Source: Bacteroidales bacterium (lineage in GTDB: Bacteria; Bacteroidota; Bacteroidia; Bacteroidales; VadinHA17). Taken from it: a DNA stretch of 35,493 nt. Both the position numbers and the translations under genes were made by a program. Location of the stretch: NCBI GenBank assembly GCA_017882305.1, contig JADGPU010000026.1, positions 1 to 35,493 on the forward strand. Direction: 5' to 3'. The notes beneath the pieces are model-generated. The model was given only the letters and a program-made list of their open reading frames with translations, searched no databases and had not been told where the DNA came from. Below, piece by piece: positions 1-10,142 of the stretch (its first letter is position 1; every line of letters starts with the position of its first letter).

Positions 1-100
1 CATCGTTAGAACGATCGGGCATCACAGCAGCGGGTACTGTTGCGGATTCAAACCGCATTCCCTTTTCATTACAATGATTTTATTTCATTGTAACACCAAT
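1..100 (-). promoter_or_regulatory. Cobalamin riboswitch, 5' part, cut by the window edge
   Basis: Read on the minus strand, this segment has the ordered core of a cobalamin (B12) riboswitch. First comes a perfect 8-bp stem (70-77 with 85-92, TACAATGA/TCATTGTA). Next are AAAAGGGAA and a GCGG/CCGC hairpin (42-56), and then an ACAGTACCCGC segment followed by GCTGTGATG, which resembles the conserved B12-box region. In Bacteroidota this class usually switches off B12 uptake or B12-independent isoenzyme genes when cobalamin is bound. The aptamer continues past base 1, so the 3' half, the expression platform and the controlled gene are not visible. A promoter starts transcription at about its first base, which supports the call. 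The transglutaminase gene is on the same strand but ends upstream at 150, so it is not the controlled gene. Confidence 0.8.
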
Positions 101-106
101 AAAGAA

Positions 107-139
107 CAAAGATAATGGAAATTTTTTTTCTGAAACAAA
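107..139 (-). promoter_or_regulatory. Bacteroidota-type promoter of the riboswitch transcript
   Basis: On the minus strand a TTTG -33 element (136-139) is followed after 21 bases by TATCTTTG (107-114). This matches the Bacteroidota -7 consensus TAnnTTTG at the normal spacing. The predicted start of transcription, near base 100, coincides with the first bases of the riboswitch. It is one of the two promoters in the window with both elements correctly spaced. Confidence 0.72.
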
Positions 140-149
140 TTGATTTTGG

Positions 150-2798
150 TCAGATATCAACAGTTGTTAACAAATATTTTAATATTTGTTCGCCGATGCC
201 GATTCTATATCCGGTCGATATGTAAAGAATATTTCCATCCTTATCGGCTAATACTACAACAGGCAAATTCATTTCTGGTGGCAGATTAAGTTTGACAGAA
301 TTATTCAAGATATCCAGGTGATTGTCAATACCAAAAGATGTATTGGCAGGCAGACCTTTTATATCCAGCTGGTGCAGAGACAGGTCGGCACCTGTTCCTG
401 CCGACAGAAAAATAAATTTTCCGCCCCAGGCATCAAGTTCGGTTTTAAGCAGTGGGAGATCATTAAATATATGTTTGGTAGGTTCCTTCTCAGGGTCAAT
501 CCATATGATTACCAGACCCTTTTCATTAACACATAGCTGAGAATTGCTATTCAGATCATAAAGACTCTTGATTTTTTTCAGATCAATTTTACCAAGTATC
601 TCTTTTTTAGTGATATCCTTTCTTAATTTTACTTCAACAGTTTTATGTTCGTTCCCGGCAAGATCAAAAAATGTGATATTCGATAAGATCTTACTGTTAA
701 TTAATCTGTTACCGGTGACCAGCATATAATGTCCGGGTGGCAGGGGAAGTTCTTCTTTAAAATCACTGATTTTCTTATTGTAATCATATTCAAGGGTATT
801 GTAACGGCCACCTTCAAATCTTGCAATAGTGAAGTGAAGATAATATTCAGGAACAGGCTTTGTATCTGCTGATTGCAGCTTAAGATAACCCTTATTCTGG
901 TCAGGTTGTTTCTGATCAGAAAAATAAACATCTTTCCAGCTTTTATTTAAGAAATACTGTGGCATATTCCTTCCTGGCTCAAGGCGCGAAGGAATTCCAA
1001 GACTCCGGCATATTGCAACAAAACAAATTGCCCGTGAACCTGTATCTGATACTTTAAGTTCATTAACTCCTACCGGAGTTATTGCTGTGCGATAATAATT
1101 TTCATCATCATCAATTCTGATATTATCATTCAGATATTGAATAATTGATGAAGGATCGTGTGATCCATTTATTACCAGTACGGAAGGCAGTTTTGTTAAG
1201 AAATAATGTCTCCAAGGGATTAACAGTTCATTTGCAATCCTTGGGTTAATAATATACTCCAGGAATATTTTATTATCAGATTCACCGGAGATTTTGAGAG
1301 GAAGTGTACTATTTCTAAGATGATCTGAAAGGATATATTCCTTGATATCCCGAAGATCCTTATCCGGAAGAATCTCAAGCAACGACATGGCAACAGGGCG
1401 TAATGAATCAGGTGTTTCTGACAGGAATGAGCTGATCTCATTATAATTGCCCATGCTTCTTGCAATTATATTCATAACTCTGCCAGTATCAATATTAAGT
1501 TTTATTGCCAGCTTTTTTGCCTCGGCAGGCTTCATCCATAAATCAATATACTTTTGGCGGACATTGTTTTCTTTGTTAATTCTCTCTGAATTCTGTTCTG
1601 CAACTTCTTTTGGTGGGCCGGGAAGAGGTGATCGGATTACCGGCACATCAAGATCCAGATCAAAACTATTGACCGAGTTTTCTTTCCTGTTAAGTTTCAA
1701 TCTTAAGGTATCGGTTTCACCAACTGAGATTTTCTTAAAGTCAAAATTATCACCTTTATGTGCCCATATCAATAAATCACCTAATCCTGTTTCAAATTGA
1801 CTAATTCCATATTCGTTCGTAGGTACAACTGCTAACGGATAAAACTCTGCATAATTATAAAGTTGGTATTCCACCTGGGCATCACTTAACGGAACATCAT
1901 CTTTGTCAGATACTTTTACGATTATTTTCTTAGTAATTGCATACTTGGCAAGGTTGTTAATATCTGTATAATTATAATTCTTCTTTATTACATTCTCATT
2001 GCCATAGAATGCCCCAAATGATTTTGTATGTACCAGCATAGCTCTTCTCACAGGTTCAGTAAACCAGCCTCGATCAAGAACAGGTTCCGGTTCACATGCA
2101 CCCATATAGTACCATTCTCCGTTAAACCAAATTTCAACCCAGGCATGGTTATCATCAGTGTGAGCCCATCGGGGAGTATATACCTGCCTGGCAGGTATTC
2201 CAACTGTTCGGAGTGCAGCCACAGTGAAAGTTGATTCTTCACCGCATCTGCCTCTTGCTGAGAGAATTGTACTCATTGGGGCAGAAGTCCTGTCATCAGC
2301 TGGTTGATAACTAACCTTTTCATGGCACCAATGGTTTATCTCCAGAGCAGCTTCCCTCAGATCTTTTCCCTTTACCCTATTTATAAGTTCATTATAATAG
2401 ACGATCCTGAACGAATCAAGATTTTCATTATTGATCCTGCATGGAAGAACATAATGGAGGAAAACATTTTCAGGGATATCTTTTCCCCATTTTGACTCAG
2501 ATCTTGCCCGCAATGAGATATCAATGTTAGCAAGAAAAAAGTTACCATTATAGTCTGCCAGATCGCTTAATGGCATGAAGGCATAAAGAAACTCAAGCGC
2601 TTCTGACTGTTTTAATGAAAGATTCTGATTAAAAACAGAGAAAAGAGCTGAATCTCTATTAATGGCCAGATGTTTTCTTTGGTTAAAAGCTTTTTCTGTG
2701 ATTGCCAGATATTGACTGTTATTGATTAGATGGTTACTGTTACAGCAGGTCGTAAGCATTGTAATTAATGCTAATATAATTTTAAGGGATATTTTCAT
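150..2798 (-). CDS. Transglutaminase-fold lipoprotein with degenerate second domain
   Basis: An 882-residue exported protein. I chose the ATG at 2798 because it gives a clean signal peptide (charged start, hydrophobic run, LTTC lipobox-like site near residue 18). The upstream ATG at 2840 would add 14 non-signal residues and overlap the preceding gene. A transglutaminase/papain-like core is clear: the GRCGEES motif has Cys185 and NHAWVE has His218. The usual third residue is not an obvious Asp (the segment reads GACEPEP). Around residues 583-609 the spacing and sequence again resemble a transglutaminase nucleophile region, but Ser replaces Cys (DTGSRAICF). The last ~120 residues look like a thioredoxin fold with LPVVVLADKDG and no CxxC. 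Such proteins are probably peptidases or cell-surface binding proteins; the substrate is unknown. It follows the LacI-type gene by 13 bases and is probably co-transcribed with it. Confidence 0.8.
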   Translation of the reverse strand: MKISLKIILALITMLTTCCNSNHLINNSQYLAITEKAFNQRKHLAINRDSALFSVFNQNLSLKQSEALEFLYAFMPLSDLADYNGNFFLANIDISLRARSESKWGKDIPENVFLHYVLPCRINNENLDSFRIVYYNELINRVKGKDLREAALEINHWCHEKVSYQPADDRTSAPMSTILSARGRCGEESTFTVAALRTVGIPARQVYTPRWAHTDDNHAWVEIWFNGEWYYMGACEPEPVLDRGWFTEPVRRAMLVHTKSFGAFYGNENVIKKNYNYTDINNLAKYAITKKIIVKVSDKDDVPLSDAQVEYQLYNYAEFYPLAVVPTNEYGISQFETGLGDLLIWAHKGDNFDFKKISVGETDTLRLKLNRKENSVNSFDLDLDVPVIRSPLPGPPKEVAEQNSERINKENNVRQKYIDLWMKPAEAKKLAIKLNIDTGRVMNIIARSMGNYNEISSFLSETPDSLRPVAMSLLEILPDKDLRDIKEYILSDHLRNSTLPLKISGESDNKIFLEYIINPRIANELLIPWRHYFLTKLPSVLVINGSHDPSSIIQYLNDNIRIDDDENYYRTAITPVGVNELKVSDTGSRAICFVAICRSLGIPSRLEPGRNMPQYFLNKSWKDVYFSDQKQPDQNKGYLKLQSADTKPVPEYYLHFTIARFEGGRYNTLEYDYNKKISDFKEELPLPPGHYMLVTGNRLINSKILSNITFFDLAGNEHKTVEVKLRKDITKKEILGKIDLKKIKSLYDLNSNSQLCVNEKGLVIIWIDPEKEPTKHIFNDLPLLKTELDAWGGKFIFLSAGTGADLSLHQLDIKGLPANTSFGIDNHLDILNNSVKLNLPPEMNLPVVVLADKDGNILYISTGYRIGIGEQILKYLLTTVDI

Positions 2799-2811
2799 GT
2801 CAGCAACAATC

Positions 2812-3846
2812 CTAAATAGTGCCGCAGGAATTTCGTACAATAAGTTCGGGTGATATGTTAACCTGCCGTTTAAACTTGCCTTTTCCTGAATTTTTGACTT
2901 CAGACCAGATCATATTTGCAACTTTGGTGGAAATACCTGAAAGAGGCTTGCGAAGACAGGTTACGGGAGAAAACATCAGGTCGAATCCGGTTCCCTCTTC
3001 CATAGAAACAACAGCAATATCCTGTGGAACTCTAAGTTTCTTTTTCCTGAGTAAGGTCATTATAGGATAAACAAGGCTTGCATTCATTATAACCATAACA
3101 TCTGCACGGTAAGGGGGACGAAGATATTTTTCGAACTGTGCCGAATCAATTTCATCGCCATCGAACAGTTTGTCTAATTCAACGACAACTGGTCTGTTGA
3201 TACCAGGTTTTTGACCAATTGTATTGATAATTTCCTGAATTGCGGTTGTATCGGATCGGAATGATCTGTGGTCAGCAACAATTATTATATTCTTATAGCC
3301 AAGCTTATCAAGATGATTCACAACTAGTTGAGCCCCAGCAACAGTATCTGTATTAACTGTATTAAGACGCAACGTCTTTGAGGGTTTTTCAAGAAGTACG
3401 AATGGATAGTCTGTAGTTCTGAGTGCCCGTATTGTAGCTTCATCAGCTGCATCTCCAAGAAGTATAAGCCCGCTATAAAATTTTTTAAATGCTCCCACCA
3501 GTCGATCGTACCTCTGATCATCCGGATCTTTCGTTACAATTGAGAATCCCACGCCAATACTTGAAAAAGCCTTCTGAAGAAAAGGTGTTATCTGAATAAC
3601 GAAAGGATCATTAATAGAAGGCACTATCATCCCCAGCACTCCTGGTTTCTCTTCAACTGGTGAAGATTCATTCTTTTCATGCAGTGATTCAAAATACCCC
3701 ATTTGTCTGGCAAGCATAAGGACTTTTTCCTGAGTATCCTTTCGAATGCCTTGCTGGTCAGCCTTATTGTTAAGGACTAGTGATACTAAAGTACCTGATA
3801 CGCCAAGCCTTGTGGCTAAATCTTTGTTTTTAAATTTTTTCCCCAT
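2812..3846 (-). CDS. LacI-family transcriptional regulator
   Basis: A 344-residue cytoplasmic DNA-binding regulator. Residues ~5-50 form the LacI-type helix-turn-helix and hinge region (NKDLATRLGVSGTLVSLVLN, then a helix ending ARQMGYF). The rest is a periplasmic-binding-protein-like effector domain that ends with the family-typical SPELIVRNSC. Members normally bind a sugar or nucleoside and release or hold operators near catabolic genes. Here the only close downstream gene is the transglutaminase lipoprotein, 13 bases away, and no sugar-use genes are in view, so the effector cannot be guessed. The ATG at 3846 is preceded by AAAAGGGGAG and begins exactly at the expected helix-turn-helix distance. 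The upstream gap contains the yidC terminator, so this gene must have its own promoter between 3847 and about 3927; I could not identify it with confidence. Confidence 0.9.
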   Translation of the reverse strand: MGKKFKNKDLATRLGVSGTLVSLVLNNKADQQGIRKDTQEKVLMLARQMGYFESLHEKNESSPVEEKPGVLGMIVPSINDPFVIQITPFLQKAFSSIGVGFSIVTKDPDDQRYDRLVGAFKKFYSGLILLGDAADEATIRALRTTDYPFVLLEKPSKTLRLNTVNTDTVAGAQLVVNHLDKLGYKNIIIVADHRSFRSDTTAIQEIINTIGQKPGINRPVVVELDKLFDGDEIDSAQFEKYLRPPYRADVMVIMNASLVYPIMTLLRKKKLRVPQDIAVVSMEEGTGFDLMFSPVTCLRKPLSGISTKVANMIWSEVKNSGKGKFKRQVNISPELIVRNSCGTI

Positions 3847-3927
3847 CTCCCCTTTTAATTGGAAGAAATAAATTTAGTACTTTTTTTGAATTTCAGCATT
3901 AATTTAATAATTTTTAACTTTTGAATA

Positions 3928-3957
3928 GAAAAGGTATTGCACCTGCAATACCTTTTC
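3928..3957 (-). terminator. Hairpin terminator after yidC
   Basis: A perfect 14-bp inverted repeat (3928-3941 with 3944-3957, GAAAAGGTATTGCA and its complement) lies 18 bases beyond the yidC stop codon. The A-rich/T-rich arm ends supply a short U-run (CCTTTTC) on the minus strand. Because it separates the pyrG–yidC set from the lacI-like gene, a terminator is the simplest reading. The symmetry could also work on the other strand. Confidence 0.7.
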
Positions 3958-3975
3958 AAGAAATTAGTGGAATAT

Positions 3976-5943
3976 TTATTTTTTATGAGGATTAATACCC
4001 CTCTGTTTAGCGGCAGTCTCAAGTCGCTGCTGCCATTTTGATTTTTTAAGTGGTTTCTTTTTATTCTCCTCCAATGTCGCTAAGACCGCATCAGCATTAA
4101 TGAATCTTTTAGATATCATGTTCTGGGCATATGTTAGCATATTAGCGAGGAAATAATAATATGTAAGACCTGCAGAGAAGTTATTAAGAATAAGCATAAA
4201 CATTACAGGCATCATATACATCATCATCTTCATTCCGGGTTGATCTGAACCAGGAGAAGAACCTGTCATCTTCATTGTCAGCAAAGTTGAAGCTGTCATA
4301 AGTAGCGTAAAAAGACTTACATGATTCCCATACATCGGAATTGTGAATGGGAGAGTCAGGATTGAATCATATGTCGACAGGTCGGTCGCCCAGAGGAAGT
4401 GTTCCTGTCTCAGTTCAATTGAAACAGGGAAAAACCTGAACATTGCAAAGAGAATCGGCATCTGAAGCAGCATTGGCAGACAACCTCCCATCGGGTTCAC
4501 TCCCGCCCTCTTGTACAGATCCATCGTGGCCTGTTGCTTTTTCATCGCATCTTCCTTCTTGGGAAATTTCTTTCCAAGTTCCTCGACCATGGGCTTAAGT
4601 ACCTGCATTTTTGCCTGAGACTGATACGATTTAAAAGTCAGAGGGAAAAGAACAACTTTAATTATAATAGTCAGAATAAGAATAATTAAACCAAAATTCC
4701 TTATAAAATGATTAAGCCAGTTAAAGATTGGAATAATTGCAAACCGGCTGATCCAACCGATAATATTCTTTCCTAGAAAAACTACCTTTTCAAGTTGCAG
4801 CCCTTCCTTTTTAAGAATTGGAATTGAATTTGGTCCATAATACAATTTCATATTGATCGAATTCGAAGTGCCGTTATTGAAAGGGATGCCCACCTCAGAA
4901 GTATAGTATCTAAGGAATTTTTTGGATGCCAGAGTACGGGTAGACGAGACAGAAGCATTAAGAAAGAAATCATTGGTTAGAATTATTGAGGAAAAAAACT
5001 GGTCCTGAAATGCTATCCAGCTAAGTTTTGTAGTAATATCGGTTTTCTCATTCTCTTTAGACTGACGAAGTCTGAGGCCAGTGACTTCATCCTGATAGTA
5101 TTTGTAATTTATTGTTGAATAATTCTCTTCATTCTGTCGCCCTTTTTCCTGCTGAGGTACATACATTTTCCAGTCTAATGTCAGACTGTTCTGGTTAGAA
5201 GCAATAACACCTTCCATTGATTTGAAGTTAACATTAAAGTCAACTATGTATTTATCAGGAGCAAGAGTATATTTATACTCAATATATTTATCGTCTCCGG
5301 CAAATAACCTGAGAACGACACTCTGAGGTTGAGAACCAGCTTTGTACAATCTTTGGTCAGATACCGGTTTGAAATAGAGGTTATTGGTCTGAACAGCTTT
5401 GTTGTCAGTAGTAAAGAAATTAAACCCAAAAACAGTTGAGTCACCTGAAAATAGAATAAGAGGAAGAGAAGCATAGGTCCGGTAATCTTTCAACCGGGCA
5501 GAATATACTCTCCCCCCCTTGAGTGAAATTTTAATTTCAACTTTATTGTTCTCAAGTGTAATAAATTCATTCTCACCTATTGCCGATTGTGCAAAGACTC
5601 CATACTCGTTGATATCTGTTTTTGCAGCAGTTGAATTGGGTACAGAAACTCCCGAATTTGTCTGCTGTAAACTCAAAGAATCTGGTTTCTGTTTCTCAGG
5701 TGTATTCCCAAGTTTTAGATTGATCTCATTTATTTTAGCAAGAGCATCAGGCTGATTTGGATTAAATCTCAGGGCATTTATATATTCCGATCTGGCAGTC
5801 TCAAGATCTCCTTTTGCATAATCTGATTCTGCTACTACAAGGGCCTTCTTCAAGGCTTTATTCTTCTGGTTAGTATTATATATACTGAACCCTATAAAGA
5901 TGACGAAAATCAGAATAAGGCCTGTTATTGTATTTCTATCCAT
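3976..5943 (-). CDS. yidC: Membrane protein insertase YidC with N-terminal TPR-like insert
   Basis: YidC inserts proteins into the inner membrane, alone or with Sec. The 655-residue protein starts with a membrane helix (residues ~6-23). A periplasmic β-rich P1 domain (~115-390) and the conserved five-helix insertase core (~395-615) complete the family layout. Core motifs include LFPLTFKSYQSQAKM, GVNPMGGCLPMLLQMPI and SAGLTYYYFLANML. The groove position that is Arg366 in E. coli appears as Lys429. The Lys-rich tail (~627-655) fits ribosome contact. Unusual: residues ~31-77 read like a TPR unit (YAKGDLETARSEYINALRFNP, then a second helix), followed by a low-complexity linker to P1. It lies 84 bases after pyrG and is probably in the same operon, ending at the hairpin at 3928-3957. 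Confidence 0.95.
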   Translation of the reverse strand: MDRNTITGLILIFVIFIGFSIYNTNQKNKALKKALVVAESDYAKGDLETARSEYINALRFNPNQPDALAKINEINLKLGNTPEKQKPDSLSLQQTNSGVSVPNSTAAKTDINEYGVFAQSAIGENEFITLENNKVEIKISLKGGRVYSARLKDYRTYASLPLILFSGDSTVFGFNFFTTDNKAVQTNNLYFKPVSDQRLYKAGSQPQSVVLRLFAGDDKYIEYKYTLAPDKYIVDFNVNFKSMEGVIASNQNSLTLDWKMYVPQQEKGRQNEENYSTINYKYYQDEVTGLRLRQSKENEKTDITTKLSWIAFQDQFFSSIILTNDFFLNASVSSTRTLASKKFLRYYTSEVGIPFNNGTSNSINMKLYYGPNSIPILKKEGLQLEKVVFLGKNIIGWISRFAIIPIFNWLNHFIRNFGLIILILTIIIKVVLFPLTFKSYQSQAKMQVLKPMVEELGKKFPKKEDAMKKQQATMDLYKRAGVNPMGGCLPMLLQMPILFAMFRFFPVSIELRQEHFLWATDLSTYDSILTLPFTIPMYGNHVSLFTLLMTASTLLTMKMTGSSPGSDQPGMKMMMYMMPVMFMLILNNFSAGLTYYYFLANMLTYAQNMISKRFINADAVLATLEENKKKPLKKSKWQQRLETAAKQRGINPHKK

Positions 5944-6027
5944 TCTTTAAGGTGAATTAAAATTATTGGTTTACGAATTAAAAATTTATTATTAATAATT
6001 ATTGTTGAAAAGTGACGCATCGCTTTC

Positions 6028-7641
<1,614 letters not shown>

Positions 7642-7671
7642 TTATTTGTTAGATATAAGATTTCATTTACA

Positions 7672-9660
7672 TTAATCATCAAGACCTGACTGGTCTATCA
7701 TCTTGACTTTTTCTTCAAGCGTTTTAATCAGTTTCTTAGCATTATCTATTTTCTCCTCTACTTCTCTTATCATAGTATCAGCATTGGTAGATTTTGCAAA
7801 AAAACCAATATTATTCTCCCATAGGACGATGTCGCCCTCAAGTTGTTTAATCTTAGTAAAAAATTTATCTCTCTCATTACGGACTTTTCTTGAGGCTTTC
7901 GGATTTGCCTTAAGGTTTTCAAGTTTGGTTTTATATTTAAGGATGCTTTTGTCCTCGTCACCAATTTTCAGTTTATCAAACTCCTTATTAATAGCAAGCC
8001 TATATTTATTGGTAATTTCATCTTTGAGATTAAAAGGTACAAAACCAATATCAGTCCATTTCCTCTGCAACTCTTTCAGACGTTCAAATGCAGCCTGAAC
8101 ATCAGTGCCCGGTTCGAATTTTTCAAGTTCCTCAATTATTGCAAGCTTTGCCTTAAGGTTATCTTCGTATGAAGTATCAAGAGCAGCAAAAAATTCAGTT
8201 TTCCGGTTGAAAAAGTGGTCACAAGCTTTGCGGAATCTTTTCCAGCATCTTTCAGATTGTTTTCGTGGGACAGGGCCTATTTCTTTCCACTCTTTCTGAA
8301 GTTTTATAAGAGCATCAGAAGTTACCTTCCAATCCGTACTTTCCTGAAGTGCTTCAGCCTGAATGCATAATTCTGTCTTAAGCTGCAGGTTATTAAGTTG
8401 AATCTCTTTGTTATCCGCGTAAAATCCTCTTTTCTTCTCAAAGAATGCATCGCATGCATCTCTGAATCTCTGATATACTTTGTTATTTTGTTTTTTAGGA
8501 GCAAATCCTATTGTTCTCCAAATTTTCTGCAATTCAACAACCTTATCAGCTCTTTCATCAAATTCCTTAAAGTTTTTTATTTCAAGCAAATTGATTGCAT
8601 CTACTTCTTCACAAAGAGCTACTTTAGCATCAAGATTTTTCTTTTGATCGTCTTTCTGCTTTTCGAAGTATTCATGATGTCTTTTATTAATTTGAGAAGT
8701 TGCCTCTTTAAATCTTTCCCAAATCTCATTTTTTGATTCCTGAGGAACTGGCCCTATCTCACGCCATTGATTATGAAAGTCCTGCAAAAACCTGAACGCA
8801 TTCACAGGATTTGGCTCCAGAAGAAGTTCTTCTGCTCTTTCACATAACAAAACTTTTGCCTCTAAATTTTTTTTCAGATCAAGGTCCCTGAGTTCCTTAT
8901 TAATTTTAATATAATCATAGAAGATTTCTACATAATGATGATAATTCTCCCAGAGGTCTTTTAGTGAGGTCTGAGGAACAACACCAATTGAATGCCATTC
9001 ATTCTGAAGAGATCTGAAGTCATGAAAAGTTTTATTTATTGACTCTTCCCTGTTTACGAGATCTTTTATTTTGTCGATTATATCGTACTTTTTCTTTAGG
9101 TTAGTATATTTTTCAGCTTCCTGAACCTTATTATAATCAGTTCTTTTCTCTTTATATTTTTCAAGCAGATGTTTTACTCGTGCATCATCAGGGTCAACCC
9201 ATTGTCTGTAGTCTTCAATCTTCCCCCCGCCTTCAAGGAATTTATTCTTTCTTTCCTCCGATTCACTCTTTAATTTTTTATAGAACAGGATTTTTAAACG
9301 TTCCACATCGTCCCTGATCTCGAGAGTAGGACGGTTTTCTATGATGAGACCTAATGTTTCAACCAGTTCATGTTTTGTGAATCCTGAATAATCAACCTGT
9401 GGAAGTTTTATATCATCAAACGCATGAGAATCCTCATGCAGGAGTTCCTCTTTCTCTGCAGTCGGCTCAGATTTCTCATCAGAATTATACTTCTCATTTT
9501 CAGTGACTTTCTCTATATTTTCTCCGGTCTTTCCAACCTCGTTAAGAGAATCAGGTCCTTGCGCGTTTTCCGCTTGTGTGGCATCCTCAGTTCCAAGGGC
9601 GTTTTCATTCGCCCCGGATTGTTCTTTACGAACAGAGTCATCCGGATTTTTCTTGGTCAT
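7672..9660 (-). CDS. DUF349 repeat protein
   Basis: A 662-residue, highly charged, probably helical cytoplasmic protein of unknown function. Residues 1 to ~80 are acidic and low in complexity. After that come at least five DUF349 repeats, each marked by a pattern like LQxxWxxIGxVP followed ~8 residues later by W/Y and an RF/KYR: LQNEWHSIGVVP, FHNQWREIGPVP, LQKIWRTIGFAP, LQKEWKEIGPVP and LQRKWTDIGFVP. The C-terminus is predicted coiled coil (KLENLKAN onward). There is no signal peptide or membrane segment. I used the ATG at 9660; a TTG two codons upstream is a possible alternative. It appears to lead the pyrG–yidC transcript. No TAnnTTTG box was found upstream, and no function should be inferred from the neighbours beyond housekeeping. 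Confidence 0.88.
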   Translation of the reverse strand: MTKKNPDDSVRKEQSGANENALGTEDATQAENAQGPDSLNEVGKTGENIEKVTENEKYNSDEKSEPTAEKEELLHEDSHAFDDIKLPQVDYSGFTKHELVETLGLIIENRPTLEIRDDVERLKILFYKKLKSESEERKNKFLEGGGKIEDYRQWVDPDDARVKHLLEKYKEKRTDYNKVQEAEKYTNLKKKYDIIDKIKDLVNREESINKTFHDFRSLQNEWHSIGVVPQTSLKDLWENYHHYVEIFYDYIKINKELRDLDLKKNLEAKVLLCERAEELLLEPNPVNAFRFLQDFHNQWREIGPVPQESKNEIWERFKEATSQINKRHHEYFEKQKDDQKKNLDAKVALCEEVDAINLLEIKNFKEFDERADKVVELQKIWRTIGFAPKKQNNKVYQRFRDACDAFFEKKRGFYADNKEIQLNNLQLKTELCIQAEALQESTDWKVTSDALIKLQKEWKEIGPVPRKQSERCWKRFRKACDHFFNRKTEFFAALDTSYEDNLKAKLAIIEELEKFEPGTDVQAAFERLKELQRKWTDIGFVPFNLKDEITNKYRLAINKEFDKLKIGDEDKSILKYKTKLENLKANPKASRKVRNERDKFFTKIKQLEGDIVLWENNIGFFAKSTNADTMIREVEEKIDNAKKLIKTLEEKVKMIDQSGLDD

Positions 9661-9887
9661 AATCAATCCTTTTATAGTTCAGCTCTTCATCAGTAATTTA
9701 CACCACGGCAATCCATGGGATTTTCAGAGTACGAAAATATTGAAATATTTAATAAAACTCAAAGTTTTGACATAAATAAATGTGAGAATCAGATATTAAG
9801 ACTACCGAAAGTATCAGTGGGAAAGTATTAAAATTATTAAATCCTTCTTTTCTGTCAGACATTATTATATTTAAGGAAGATAAATAA

Positions 9888-9895
9888 TATATTTG
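9888..9895 (+). promoter_or_regulatory. Possible -7 element for the 59-residue gene
   Basis: TATATTTG matches the Bacteroidota -7 consensus and lies 60 bases before the ATG at 9956. No TTG was found 19-21 bases upstream, so support is partial. The surrounding intergenic stretch 9661-9955 separates two divergent genes, and I saw nothing else in it apart from a generally A+T-rich composition. Confidence 0.35.
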
Positions 9896-9955
9896 AATCA
9901 CATTTTTAAGCAACATGAAAGTTCTGAAAAACTGAAATTAAATCATTAGATCCAA

Positions 9956-10135
9956 ATGGATAAGAGTCAAATTTTAATCTTTTCTGCTGTTGCAGCGGTT
10001 TTGGCAATCAGGTTATATCAGAAGTATGTCAAGAAGAATAAAAATAAATCCGGAACTGAAACAAAACCTTCTTCAGGTCCAACTTTTCCATCCTCAATAA
10101 AAGATGAAGATTATGAACCTTACTCGAAAAAATGA
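9956..10135 (+). CDS. Small single-pass membrane protein, 59 residues
   Basis: A short reading frame with a convincing layout: a short hydrophilic start (MDKSQ), one hydrophobic helix (residues ~6-20, ILIFSAVAAVLAIRL), a basic stretch (KYVKKNKNK), and a Ser/Pro- and then acid-rich tail ending EDYEPYSKK. By the positive-inside rule the tail would be cytoplasmic. It is in none of the named families I recognise. It converges on the HlyD-type gene with only 7 bases between the stop codons, so it occupies essentially all the space available. Coding status is supported by composition and topology but not by homology. Confidence 0.55.
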   Translation: MDKSQILIFSAVAAVLAIRLYQKYVKKNKNKSGTETKPSSGPTFPSSIKDEDYEPYSKK

Positions 10136-10142
10136 ATACAGT

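Noticed and set aside
1447..1800. 117-codon plus-strand frame inside the transglutaminase gene
   Set aside because: Reverse-frame shadow; the opposite strand has the signal peptide and the enzyme motifs.
3928..3957. Palindrome considered as an operator for the LacI-type regulator
   Set aside because: It lacks the central CG of LacI-type operators, lies ~80 bases upstream of that gene and 18 bases after the yidC stop, and has terminator-like arms.
7703..8098. 131-codon plus-strand frame opposite the DUF349 gene
   Set aside because: It is antisense to a repeat-containing gene with strong homology; its product is Ser/Leu-rich low complexity, typical of a reverse-frame shadow.
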